A stretch of 64,000 nt of DNA, taken from positions 310,001 through 374,000 of the forward strand of contig NZ_PGCL01000001.1 in assembly GCF_004297185.1 (NCBI RefSeq), given 5' to 3'. Under the pieces are notes generated by a model, which was not told where the DNA came from, did no database searches, and saw only the letters and a program-made list of their open reading frames with translations. Below, one piece after another: positions 41,898-49,787 of the stretch. How positions within the stretch are numbered: position 1 is the first letter of the stretch; every line of letters begins with the position of its first letter. The position numbers were made by a program, and so were the translations under genes. The stretch is from Methanofollis fontis (GTDB lineage Archaea > Halobacteriota > Methanomicrobia > Methanomicrobiales > Methanofollaceae).

Positions 41898-43559
41898 ATG
41901 CGGGCCCCCATCCCCCCCTTCGTCCTCCTCATGCTGATGCTCGTCCTGCCGGCCTCAGGGGTCATGATCACCGGCTTCTGTCCGGACACCTATGCGATGG
42001 ACGAACCCGACGAATTCATCGTGCTTTCAGGGAACGGCAGCCTTGCCGGCATCTCGATCACCGACGGGGAGGGGAGCATCCGGTTCCCGGACGGGGCATC
42101 GATCGCGGGGCGGGCGGTGGTGGCGCGGCAGGCGGAGGGATATCTCCGGGTCCATGGCACCCTGCCCGACTACGAGATGATGCCGACGCACCCCGATGTC
42201 CCGGACATGATCCGCTCCGGCGACCTGAGGATGGCAAACACGCAGGACAGCCTCAACCTGCTGGAGGACGGTGTCACCGTCCAGGAGGTGGCATGGCCCG
42301 GCATGGTGGCGGCGCGGCAGGGGCAGGTGCATTTTCTTGAGGACGGTGCCTGGGACCCCCACCCCCGCCTCATCGGGCAGTCCGATTTCGCCCCTGAAAC
42401 CTTCGAGAATGTCAGCCTCACCCTGTTTGTCTCGCCGGACTGCTCCTATGAGGTGGTCGAGGCGGCGATCCATTCGGCGCGGTACCACATCAACGCCAAC
42501 CTCTACGAGTTCACCCATCCGGGGATCGCCCGGATGCTTGCCGGGGCGCTTGACAGGGGTGTCGGCCTCACCATCCTCCTGGAGGGGGGACCTGTGGGCG
42601 GGGTGCCCCTGGAGGAGCGGGCGGTTGCCCGGACACTCTCCGGGGGCGGGGCCGCGGTGATGGCGATGGGCACGGTCGGCGAGAACCATGCCCGCTACCG
42701 CTTCGACCATGCGAAGTACATGGTGATCGACAATGAGAGCGTGCTTCTGACCACCGAAAACTTCAAGGAGAGCGGCATTCCGGAATGCGGCAGGGCGGGA
42801 AACCGCGGCTGGGGGGTCTGGGTGCGGGACCCGGCGGTCGCCGCCTATTTTAACGGGGTGTTCAGGGCGGACAGCATGGGAGGCGACATCACCCCGATGG
42901 CGGGGGGAGGCGAGATGGTGCCGGCAGATGCCGTCTGCCGCCATCCCTGCTTTGCCCCCCTGACGGTGGAGGGAGCGAGGGTGACACCGGTGCTCTCACC
43001 GGAGACGAGCGCCCTGGTCCTGGACCTGATCAGTGGGGCGGAGGAGAGCATCTGGATCGAGCAGGCATATATCAGCAATAGCACGGACGGACAGCCGAAC
43101 CGCTTTCTGGCGGCGGCGATCGAGGCCGCACGCCGTGGGGTCGATGTGCGCGTGCTCCTGGACTCGGCGTGGTTCAACACGGCGGATGAGGAGGACAACG
43201 ACGAACAGGCCGCCTGGATCAACGCCCTGGCCCGTGCAGAGAGCCTCCCCCTCCAGGCAAGGTGCGCGGACCTGGAGGCGGCGGGGCTGGATAAGGTCCA
43301 TACCAAGGGCGTGATCGTGGACAACCGGAGCGTTCTCGTCTCCAGCATGAACTGGAACGACAACTCGGCGGACTTCAACCGGGAGGCGGGCGTGATCGTC
43401 GATTCGACAGAGGCGGGCCGCTACTTTGCCGGCGTCTTCTCCGCAGACTGGGAGAGCAGTTCGGACGCCGGAGAGGAGATCGACGTGCGCCTCATCTGTG
43501 CGGCGGCGATCCTGGCGATCTTCCTGGCCGCGGCCGTCATACGGCGCCGGCGCTCATAA
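41898..43559 (+). CDS. Extracellular phospholipase D-like (HKD) protein with C-terminal membrane anchor
   Basis: A 553-residue protein: signal peptide (1-21), then a domain with beta pattern (about 25-170) like lamin-tail/LTD modules, then two phospholipase D halves. The first HKD is HAKYMVIDN...LLTTENF (about residue 272), the second HTKGVIVDN...SSMNWNDNS (about 472), both with the His, Lys and Asp. A C-terminal helix (LICAAAILAIFLAAAVI) with a basic RRRRS end anchors it outside the cell. Substrate could be lipid or nucleic acid. ATG 41898 fits leaderless transcription; an upstream ATG at 41874 lies in the TATA box. Confidence 0.88.
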   Translation: MRAPIPPFVLLMLMLVLPASGVMITGFCPDTYAMDEPDEFIVLSGNGSLAGISITDGEGSIRFPDGASIAGRAVVARQAEGYLRVHGTLPDYEMMPTHPDVPDMIRSGDLRMANTQDSLNLLEDGVTVQEVAWPGMVAARQGQVHFLEDGAWDPHPRLIGQSDFAPETFENVSLTLFVSPDCSYEVVEAAIHSARYHINANLYEFTHPGIARMLAGALDRGVGLTILLEGGPVGGVPLEERAVARTLSGGGAAVMAMGTVGENHARYRFDHAKYMVIDNESVLLTTENFKESGIPECGRAGNRGWGVWVRDPAVAAYFNGVFRADSMGGDITPMAGGGEMVPADAVCRHPCFAPLTVEGARVTPVLSPETSALVLDLISGAEESIWIEQAYISNSTDGQPNRFLAAAIEAARRGVDVRVLLDSAWFNTADEEDNDEQAAWINALARAESLPLQARCADLEAAGLDKVHTKGVIVDNRSVLVSSMNWNDNSADFNREAGVIVDSTEAGRYFAGVFSADWESSSDAGEEIDVRLICAAAILAIFLAAAVIRRRRS

Positions 43560-43592
43560 CAATAGCGAACGAAAAAGAGGGCGACAGCTGTT

Positions 43593-43826
43593 TCAGGCAG
43601 CCTCAAGGGCTTCCTGCGGCTTGCACTGATAGATGATCTGACGGGCATCCCTGAAGTTGAACTTCTCGATGATGAGGTCGTTCTCCTTCAGTTTTTTCAG
43701 CGCATACCTGACCGTTCTGGGCGCAAGGTTGGAGGTCCGAACCAGGTCCTTGTGCGTCATCGCACCGCCGTCCCCCAGGATCAGCAGGACCTTCCTGGAG
43801 GAAGGTGGGAGGGTGGTATGGTGCAT
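43593..43826 (-). CDS. Small winged-helix transcription regulator
   Basis: A 77-residue protein that is almost only a MarR/ArsR-like winged helix: SRKVLLILGDGGAMTHKDLVRTSNLAPRTVRYALKKLKENDLIIEK has helix-turn-helix and wing. It is divergent from a small membrane OB-fold gene. The perfect operator-like palindrome seven bases upstream of its ATG overlaps the place where its TATA box must lie, so autoregulation is likely. Confidence 0.88.
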   Translation of the reverse strand: MHHTTLPPSSRKVLLILGDGGAMTHKDLVRTSNLAPRTVRYALKKLKENDLIIEKFNFRDARQIIYQCKPQEALEAA

Positions 43827-43833
43827 ACACTAT

Positions 43834-43850
43834 TGTTAACAACGTTAACA
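43834..43850. promoter_or_regulatory. Perfect operator palindrome
   Basis: TGTTAAC-AAC-GTTAACA is an exact 7-bp inverted repeat with a 3-base spacer in the 71-base gap between the HTH gene and the divergent gene. The minus-strand TATA-like CTTCATATG (about 43850-43858) directly abuts it. Plus-strand TATA ATTATATAAATC (43867-43878) lies 17 bases away. Confidence 0.65.
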
Positions 43851-43897
43851 TATGAAGGTATCGCCCCATTATATAAATCGGAGATGTATATTACACA

Positions 43898-44293
43898 ATG
43901 CTTGATCATAGAGAACAAAGCGCCCTGGGAGTTCTGATCGGCATATCCGCACTTATTCTTGCCGCACACGCCCTCCTCGGCATGATCGGGAGCGCGGCAT
44001 TCGCACAGCCCTGGAGCCCTGAGGCCGGTGAGGGGACCCTGGTGGTGATCGAGGGGACACTCTCCTCGTATCACACCCTCTCCGGCGGGCACGCCGCCGG
44101 ACGGGTGGACGACGCACCCATCTTCCTGCCCGCCGATCTCGCCGATCAGGTTTCGCTTGCAGAGGGGGACCGGATCAGGATAGTCGGCGTCGCCGCCACC
44201 TATAATGGGGAAAAAGAGATTGTCGTCCGCTCAACAGCGGACATCACGATCATTTCAGCGGCACCGTCGCCCAGTCGGGCAGTGCCGGGGTGA
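43898..44293 (+). CDS. Small exported/membrane protein with OB-fold-like domain
   Basis: A 131-residue protein with one N-terminal membrane helix (LGVLIGISALILAAHALLGMIG) and an outside domain of about 90 residues whose strands (TLVVIEGTLSSYHTL, DRIRIVGVAATYNGEKEIVV) look like a nucleic-acid-binding-type OB fold, as in exported bacterial OB proteins. The plus-strand TATA box predicts a leaderless mRNA. The 3' end overlaps the convergent anion transporter by 44 bases. Divergent from a small HTH regulator that may control it. Confidence 0.75.
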   Translation: MLDHREQSALGVLIGISALILAAHALLGMIGSAAFAQPWSPEAGEGTLVVIEGTLSSYHTLSGGHAAGRVDDAPIFLPADLADQVSLAEGDRIRIVGVAATYNGEKEIVVRSTADITIISAAPSPSRAVPG

Positions 44294-45770
44294 ACCCGAG
44301 CGCCCACATCACGATGGTGAAGAGGAAGAAGGTCCAGAGGGCAACGCCGATCAGGTTGAGCACCCATCCCGACCGCATCAGGTCCTTCATGTCGATGTAT
44401 CCCGACGAGAAGGCGACCGCATTCGGCGGTGTTGCCACCGGGAGCATGAAGGCCATCGAGGTGCAGACCGCCGCCGTCAGCATGAGCATATAGGGGTGCA
44501 TGTTCATCGAGACCGCCGTTACCGCCATGATCGGCATCATCAGAGATGCAACGGCAGTGTTCGAGGTCACCTCGGTGAGCAGGGAGATGCCGATCGCCAC
44601 CACCAGCACCAGCAGCACGATCGGGAGGGCACCGAAGATGGCGATCTGGTCGACGATGATCTTTGCCAGCCCGCTCTCGATGAAGGCCACCGAGAGACAG
44701 AGACCGCCGCCGAAGAGGACCAGGATGCCCCAGGGGATCTTCACCGCCCACTCCCAGTCCATCGTGAAGATCCCCTTCTTCCTGTCCACCGGGAGCAGGA
44801 AGAGGAGGAGCGCTCCGGCGATGGCGATCGTCGAGTCGTTGATCCCCGGGAAGAACAGGTCCAGCCCCGGGATGGTGATATCGCCGATCGCCTTGGTCGA
44901 CCGGAAGATCCATGCAAGTGCCGTGAGCACAAACACCATCAGGGTCCAGCGCTCGCCCCGTGTCATCGGCCCGATGTTCTCTATATGGTGGTCGATGATA
45001 TCGCGGGCATGGGAGATCTTCGCGGGCAGGTGGCGGTAGGAGCCGTAGGTGAGCCAGAGCCAGGTGACCGGGATGAAGATCGCCACCAGGGGCACGCCGA
45101 ATTTCATCCACGAGAAGAAATCGATCGCCGGCGCCGCCGGGAAGAGCGTCTTCATCTGGGCGACGAAGATGCCGTTCGGCGGGGTGCCGATGAGGGTGGC
45201 GATCCCCCCGATATTGGCAGCATAGGCAATGGAGATGACAAGCGCCTCGGAGAAGTGCCGCTGTTCCTCGGTCATGTCCTTCAGATGCGTGGTGGCGTTC
45301 GGGATGACCGTGGCGATGATGGCGATGGCAATCGGGATCATCATCATGGCGGTCGCCGTATTCGAGAGCCACATCGACAGAAAGGCGGTTGCGATCATGA
45401 ACCCCAGGATCAACCGTCTGGGGCTGGTGCCCACGACATTGATGATATTCAGGGCGATGCGGCGGTGGAGCCCCCAGCGCTGCATCGACATGGCGATGAT
45501 GAAACCGCCCATAAACAGGAAGATAATCTTGTCGGCATAGGGCGCCGTCGCCTCGGTGGGGGACAGCACGCCGAGTAGGGGAAAGAGCACCACCGGGAGC
45601 AGGGCCGTCGCCTCGAGCGGTATCGCTTCCGTGATCCACCAGATGATCATCAGAAGCGTGACCGCCGCGACATACCGTGCCGGGACGGGGATGATGTCCT
45701 CGCTGATGGGGGCGAAGACCAGGACCAGAAATACGAGGGCCCCTAAGACTTTCCCGATATCCTTTTTCAT
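44250..45770 (-). CDS. DASS/SLC13-family anion:Na+ symporter
   Basis: A 506-residue permease with about eleven helices. It has both family hairpins with SNT motifs: MWLSNTATAMMMIPIA (about 134-149) and EVTSNTAVASLMMPI (about 411-425), followed by VATPPNAVAFSSG, which bind Na+ and carboxylate in VcINDY. Substrate is probably a di- or tricarboxylate such as succinate or malate, or sulfate. It starts with ATG 45770 and is transcribed alone. Confidence 0.92.
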   Translation of the reverse strand: MKKDIGKVLGALVFLVLVFAPISEDIIPVPARYVAAVTLLMIIWWITEAIPLEATALLPVVLFPLLGVLSPTEATAPYADKIIFLFMGGFIIAMSMQRWGLHRRIALNIINVVGTSPRRLILGFMIATAFLSMWLSNTATAMMMIPIAIAIIATVIPNATTHLKDMTEEQRHFSEALVISIAYAANIGGIATLIGTPPNGIFVAQMKTLFPAAPAIDFFSWMKFGVPLVAIFIPVTWLWLTYGSYRHLPAKISHARDIIDHHIENIGPMTRGERWTLMVFVLTALAWIFRSTKAIGDITIPGLDLFFPGINDSTIAIAGALLLFLLPVDRKKGIFTMDWEWAVKIPWGILVLFGGGLCLSVAFIESGLAKIIVDQIAIFGALPIVLLVLVVAIGISLLTEVTSNTAVASLMMPIMAVTAVSMNMHPYMLMLTAAVCTSMAFMLPVATPPNAVAFSSGYIDMKDLMRSGWVLNLIGVALWTFFLFTIVMWALGFTPALPDWATVPLK

Positions 45771-46059
45771 CGGGTTCTTACTTTGGAATTTGATATATTT
45801 CTACTATTCCCTTCCATTACCCTATCATCAGACGGTGACAGGAGATCTCAATTTCAGGCGCAGTGCAGATAAATCCAGAATATTTCAGGGTTAATAGCCC
45901 CATTATCAAAAATAACCTGTTTTTAACGAATAAGTGCGATTTAAATTACATTTTACAGTATTAAATGCCAATTTACACTACAGAGAGCAAGAATTCTTTG
46001 AATAGGTTTATCTGAACGAAACTCAAACGTCGTAGCATAGATCAAGGGGTTCAAGGGAG
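45771..46059. other. AT-rich intergenic region between divergent genes
   Basis: About 290 bases without a gene. A TATA-like GTTTATCTGAACG near 46005-46017 and AAGGGAG before ATG 46060 serve the signalling gene. Between them the strand carries several related ATTTACA-like words (about 45935-45980) that could be a regulator site; this is weak. Confidence 0.4.
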
Positions 46060-46671
46060 ATGGATCTGTCGGAGATAGACAAAAAATACACCTGGATCAG
46101 ACCCGCCATCGTGGTTGCGTTGATCACCCTCTCGGTGGTCCTGGAGGTCGTGGTCCATATCTACCTCAGCACGGCGGTCGCATATACTCACATCTTCTAT
46201 CTCGTGATCGCCCTGACCGGCATCTGGTATTACCGGAAGGCGGCATATATCGCCCTGGGCTTCGGGCTGATCCATATCGCCGTGGACTACTGGTTGACCG
46301 GCACCCTAGACCCGGCCGCCGTCGTCCGTGCGGTGATGTTCGTGATCGTGGCCTATGTGATCGGTGCACTCTCCGAGTCAAGCAATTTTCATCATGAAGA
46401 GCGGGAACGGAAGCACAAGGCCCTGATCGGGTTCATCACCGAGGTGGCACTGCGGATCAAGACCCCTATCAGCGTGATCCAGGAGAACCTCTCCGGGATC
46501 TGCCACGGCATCGAGACGGGCGAGATGGACAACGAGGAGATCACGGCGGCCCTGCAGGTGCAGATCAGCCATACCGAGAAGATTCTCGCAACCCTCCGCG
46601 AGCTGAACCAGGCGGTCATCGACGAGCAGAAAGATATCCCCGACTCCTATGCCGACCTGCTGACACGGTGA
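46060..46671 (+). CDS. Membrane protein with degenerate histidine-kinase dimerisation domain
   Basis: A 203-residue protein with four membrane helices (about 14-110) and a cytoplasmic helical hairpin similar to HisKA: FITEVALRIKTPISVIQENL. In active kinases the motif is SHELRTP; here Leu occupies the position of the phosphorylated His, and no ATPase domain follows. It cannot act as a classical kinase and may be a membrane sensor or scaffold. The stop overlaps the GTG start of the next gene (GTGA), so the pair is translationally coupled. Confidence 0.8.
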   Translation: MDLSEIDKKYTWIRPAIVVALITLSVVLEVVVHIYLSTAVAYTHIFYLVIALTGIWYYRKAAYIALGFGLIHIAVDYWLTGTLDPAAVVRAVMFVIVAYVIGALSESSNFHHEERERKHKALIGFITEVALRIKTPISVIQENLSGICHGIETGEMDNEEITAALQVQISHTEKILATLRELNQAVIDEQKDIPDSYADLLTR

Positions 46672-47228
46672 TTTCCGTGGCATTTCCCCCGGCAAAAAGT
46701 GACGAGAACAAAATATATCTCCTCCTTTCTTCTGCAGATGCGATGAAACAGGCGAATGTGGAGACCGTCGGGCAAATCACCGGCTGGGGGAGCGACGTCA
46801 TCGTCATCACCACCAACCAGCCCTACATCATCCTGAAAAAACTCTATACTCGTGCCGGGATCGACCTCTCGAAGGTCCATTTCGTGGATGCGATCACAAA
46901 ATATGCCATCGGGAAGGTGCCGGAAGAGCAGGAAAACGTCATCTTCGTGAACAACCCGGAGAACCTGACCGATATGGGCATCGCCATCACCCGGACGCTC
47001 AAGGAGGGGGAAGGGCGTGACGTCTTCGTGCTCTTCGATTCGGTCTCCACCATGCTCATCTACCTCTCGTCGGCGAACATCTCCCGGTTCCTCCATTTTG
47101 TCTCGAGTCGCCTGAAGATCCTGGATGTTTCAGGTGTTTTTCTGGCGGTCGAGAAGGGGCTTGACCCCCTCCTGCTCACCCAGCTCACCACCTTCGTCGA
47201 TGAGGTGGTGGATATGGACAGGGCCTGA
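46668..47228 (+). CDS. RecA/KaiC-like protein without Walker A
   Basis: A 186-residue protein with the overall pattern of KaiC/Rad55-like ATPases: a first strand and helix (IYLLLSSADAMKQANVE), a Walker-B-like VFVLFDSVSTML (about 117-128) and a C-terminal SSRLKILDVSGVFLAVEKG. The P-loop is missing, so ATP binding is doubtful. Similar small proteins occur in methanogens next to sensor proteins. With the coupled degenerate HisKA protein upstream, it looks like an output partner of an unorthodox signalling pair. Confidence 0.7.
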   Translation: MISVAFPPAKSDENKIYLLLSSADAMKQANVETVGQITGWGSDVIVITTNQPYIILKKLYTRAGIDLSKVHFVDAITKYAIGKVPEEQENVIFVNNPENLTDMGIAITRTLKEGEGRDVFVLFDSVSTMLIYLSSANISRFLHFVSSRLKILDVSGVFLAVEKGLDPLLLTQLTTFVDEVVDMDRA

Positions 47229-47324
47229 GGGGAGAAGGGGGACGATTTTCTGGTTAACACTCATGTGTTCGCTCGGGGGGATCGGTGCACGGGGCGAGTC
47301 CTCCATCTCAGGACCACTTCAAAA

Positions 47325-47404
47325 CCCATCCCCGTCCCTATCGCAATTACCGGGGGATTCGGGGGGTGAAAAAACCCCGTCCGGTGCTGTTCGGGAAAAA
47401 TGAT
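47325..47404 (+). repeat. 80-base intergenic repeat, copy A
   Basis: Copy A (47325-47404) aligns without gaps to copy B (47543-47622). Strongest words are GTCCCTATC, TTCGGGGGGTGAAAAA and CCCCGTC. It is followed by the 24-base word at 47404-47427 that recurs at 54762. No gene is credible in 47229-47655. Confidence 0.7.
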
Positions 47405-47542
47405 CCGCTCCTGACCGGGAGGGGAGAACCCCTCCCTGACCCACCCCCTCAATGAGATAGGGGCGGGATTGGAGGAATCGGTAGAAGGGGGGGTGGGAGT
47501 TTTTTTTCAGGGGCGGATTTTTCCATCCAGAGACAGCCCTGA

Positions 47543-47622
47543 CCCGCCCCTGTCCCTATCCTATCGACCGGGGAGTTCGGGGGGTGAAAAACCCCCGTCA
47601 CCGCTTTTCCGGGAAGAACCAT
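47543..47622 (+). repeat. 80-base intergenic repeat, copy B
   Basis: Second copy of the G-rich repeat, in the same orientation as copy A, 218 bases downstream. Between the copies an inverted word (GATAGGGGCGGG near 47456-47467) is complementary to part of the repeat, so longer foldback structures are possible. Confidence 0.7.
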
Positions 47623-47655
47623 CTCCCACCAGGAGGAGAAAAAAGCGAGAGAGAT

Positions 47656-48477
47656 TCACCCCGAAGGGGCGCCCTCCACCCGGGCCACCTCATCCGAGCG
47701 GCCGGTGGTGAGGGGGGCGGAGGCAAAGCCCTCGTTCTCCGGGAGAACGATCCGGACAGAGGGGGTGAGATCGAGCATTACCCGGGCATCCTGGACGGTG
47801 CAGTCCAGGAGATGCCCGCCGCCGCTGTGGTCATCGGTGATGAAGTGGAGATGGAAACCAGGCACATTGACCCCCTCCATATAGGCAGGGAGATAGAAGC
47901 CGACGAGCGTGCCCTTCACGCCGCTGAAATGAAAGAGGTGCTGGTCCTTCGTCACCTCGGCCAGGGGCGGATAGGGGGGGCTCTGGCGGTCCACGCTCCG
48001 CGTCTCCACCGTCAGGAAGGTGCCCGTCACCTTCACGGCGCAGGGGTAGTTCGCCGAGGGGAGGGCGGCGAGGATCGCCTCCTCCAGGGCGGAGCGATCC
48101 GTCCGGCCCGGGAGATCGAATGTGATATCTTGTTCAAAGGGCGTGACGGCCGCAAACGCCGTGGTTTCGGCGGCATCCATCCTCCGCACCACACCGTCGC
48201 CCCTCACCTGCCAGGCCTCGCCGTCCAGAACGACGATCTCGCCATCCAGGGCGCCCGGCGTCCCGAGCCCGATATCGCCGTGCGAGAGGAGGTCGCCGAT
48301 CGTGGCGGCGTCCTGATAGACGCCGTCGAGCAGGGCGCCCAGGGTGGAGACCTGGTAGATCGTCTCCTCGGCATCGGCACGCTCCTCAGACCAGCGGAAG
48401 GTCGACGAGGCAAAAAATCCGGCCGATGCGATGAGCAGCACCAGCAGGACCGCAAGACGCCAGGTCTGCGGGATCAT
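47656..48477 (-). CDS. budA: Alpha-acetolactate decarboxylase with N-terminal membrane anchor
   Basis: A 273-residue protein whose residues 40-235 match acetolactate decarboxylase: YQVSTLGALLDGVY, GDLLSHGDIGLGTPGALDGEIVVLDG, and the zinc site GFHLHFITDDHSGGGH with His209, His211 and His222 in the right spacing. The enzyme turns 2-acetolactate to acetoin. Here an N-terminal hydrophobic segment (LAVLLVLLIASAGFFA, 8-23) indicates export and anchoring outside the membrane, where acetolactate is not expected. It is the last gene of an operon, overlapping the methyltransferase stop by four bases (ATGA). Confidence 0.9.
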   Translation of the reverse strand: MIPQTWRLAVLLVLLIASAGFFASSTFRWSEERADAEETIYQVSTLGALLDGVYQDAATIGDLLSHGDIGLGTPGALDGEIVVLDGEAWQVRGDGVVRRMDAAETTAFAAVTPFEQDITFDLPGRTDRSALEEAILAALPSANYPCAVKVTGTFLTVETRSVDRQSPPYPPLAEVTKDQHLFHFSGVKGTLVGFYLPAYMEGVNVPGFHLHFITDDHSGGGHLLDCTVQDARVMLDLTPSVRIVLPENEGFASAPLTTGRSDEVARVEGAPSG

Positions 48478-49787
48478 CGGTCCGCTCCCCTTCCTGCGGG
48501 CTCGATCGTCGTCTTCCGGCCGATGATCACCGAGAAGGTGTCGGCACCGGCATTATAGCGCACCGTCGCATTCCTGATCACCACGATTCCTCCATACTCC
48601 CCTGAAAGCAGTGCATCGTTCCCGGTGTTCCGGGTGTAGACGGGCATGACCGCATACACCGGTTTTGTTGTGGTGCCGTCGCAGATCTTCACCACATGCC
48701 GCTTCTCGTCCCCGATGTCCGCCGACATCAGGGCGGTGCAGAGGTTGATACGCCGCCCCACGTGGTCGGCAAGGGAGGAGAGGCGGGCCACCTTCATCGT
48801 GGGGGCGATGCGGTAGCGCTCCCGCGTGCGCCCGTCCCTCCGGATAATGGCATATGAATACTTGATGTCGGTATTGCGAAAACGATATCCCTCCTCCCCT
48901 GCGGCGAGCGCCTCCATCAGGCGGGGTGGACGGATCTCCGGACCGCCCGCAAAGGTCCAGCAGCGTTCCGGGCGGCAGGCCTCCCCCCAGAGGGGGGTGC
49001 AGGGGGCATAGACCGTATACCCCCGGGAGACGAGGTGCTGCTGCACCTCCCGCAGAGCGGTCGAAGACTCCCGTTCGGCCGGTTCCACGAGCACCATCGT
49101 CCCGTCAGGGGAGAGGCGATCCATGAAACGGGCGACGACCGCAGCCCGATCCGCCGGATCCGTGCACGGGAGTTCGTTGAGCACATTGGAGAAGAGGATC
49201 AGGTCGAAGGGCCCCTGCAACGCCCCCTTCGGGGGGTCGGTGAGGTCACCCCGAACCGGTCGGGCGACGCTGACCTGACCTTTCCGCTCCGCATAGGCGG
49301 GGACCAGCGAGAGATATGCCTCGACATGCTCCTCCGAGAGATCGATCGCCTCGATGGAGGCTGAAACACCCTCAATTCTCGCCAGATAATCGATCACCGC
49401 AAGCGAGACCACGCCCGGACCACACCCCGCGTCCAGCACCCGCATCTGCGCCGGGAGGAGGCGGTCCATTGCCAGGCGGTGGAGGATGACCTCGGTCTGG
49501 ACAAGGTAGACCGGGAACTGATAGGCGAGATAGGCCAGCACGTCATAGCCCTTCGTATAGGTGATCCGGCCCCGTCCCCTGGACCAGTAGCCCCCCTTCT
49601 GGGCCACGACCGCCGATCTGATACGGTCGAGCACCACGGGATCGTTCCAGGCCTTCCCGGTCTTCTTCGCCACATACTCCTCGACCAGGCGCTCGAGCCG
49701 CCGGGGTACCCGGGGTGAGGCAAAAAACTCCTCCTGCTTCTTGCTGTCATCGGCAGAGAGACGGATGGCGGCCCGTGGTGGCGTCAT
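48474..49787 (-). CDS. Rsm22-like methyltransferase with OB-like C-terminal domain
   Basis: A 437-residue protein of the Rsm22 family (small-subunit rRNA methyltransferase relatives). The SAM motif VLDAGCGPGVVSLAVIDYL is at about 117-135, and LILFSNVLNELP at motif IV. A Cys-rich stretch follows (CTPLWGEACRPERCW), as in Rsm22 where it binds an iron-sulfur cluster or zinc. The last 110 residues (RIAPTMKVARLSSLADHVGRRINLCTALMSADIGDEKR) look like a nucleic-acid-binding OB fold. Coupled by ATGA overlaps to the genes on both sides. Confidence 0.85.
   Translation of the reverse strand: MTPPRAAIRLSADDSKKQEEFFASPRVPRRLERLVEEYVAKKTGKAWNDPVVLDRIRSAVVAQKGGYWSRGRGRITYTKGYDVLAYLAYQFPVYLVQTEVILHRLAMDRLLPAQMRVLDAGCGPGVVSLAVIDYLARIEGVSASIEAIDLSEEHVEAYLSLVPAYAERKGQVSVARPVRGDLTDPPKGALQGPFDLILFSNVLNELPCTDPADRAAVVARFMDRLSPDGTMVLVEPAERESSTALREVQQHLVSRGYTVYAPCTPLWGEACRPERCWTFAGGPEIRPPRLMEALAAGEEGYRFRNTDIKYSYAIIRRDGRTRERYRIAPTMKVARLSSLADHVGRRINLCTALMSADIGDEKRHVVKICDGTTTKPVYAVMPVYTRNTGNDALLSGEYGGIVVIRNATVRYNAGADTFSVIIGRKTTIEPAGRGADR

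Noticed and set aside
44205-45578. 457-codon plus-strand frame with high charge opposite the anion transporter
   Set aside because: It is the antisense of a membrane-protein gene, which gives a low-complexity charged product; the minus-strand frame is a clear DASS transporter.
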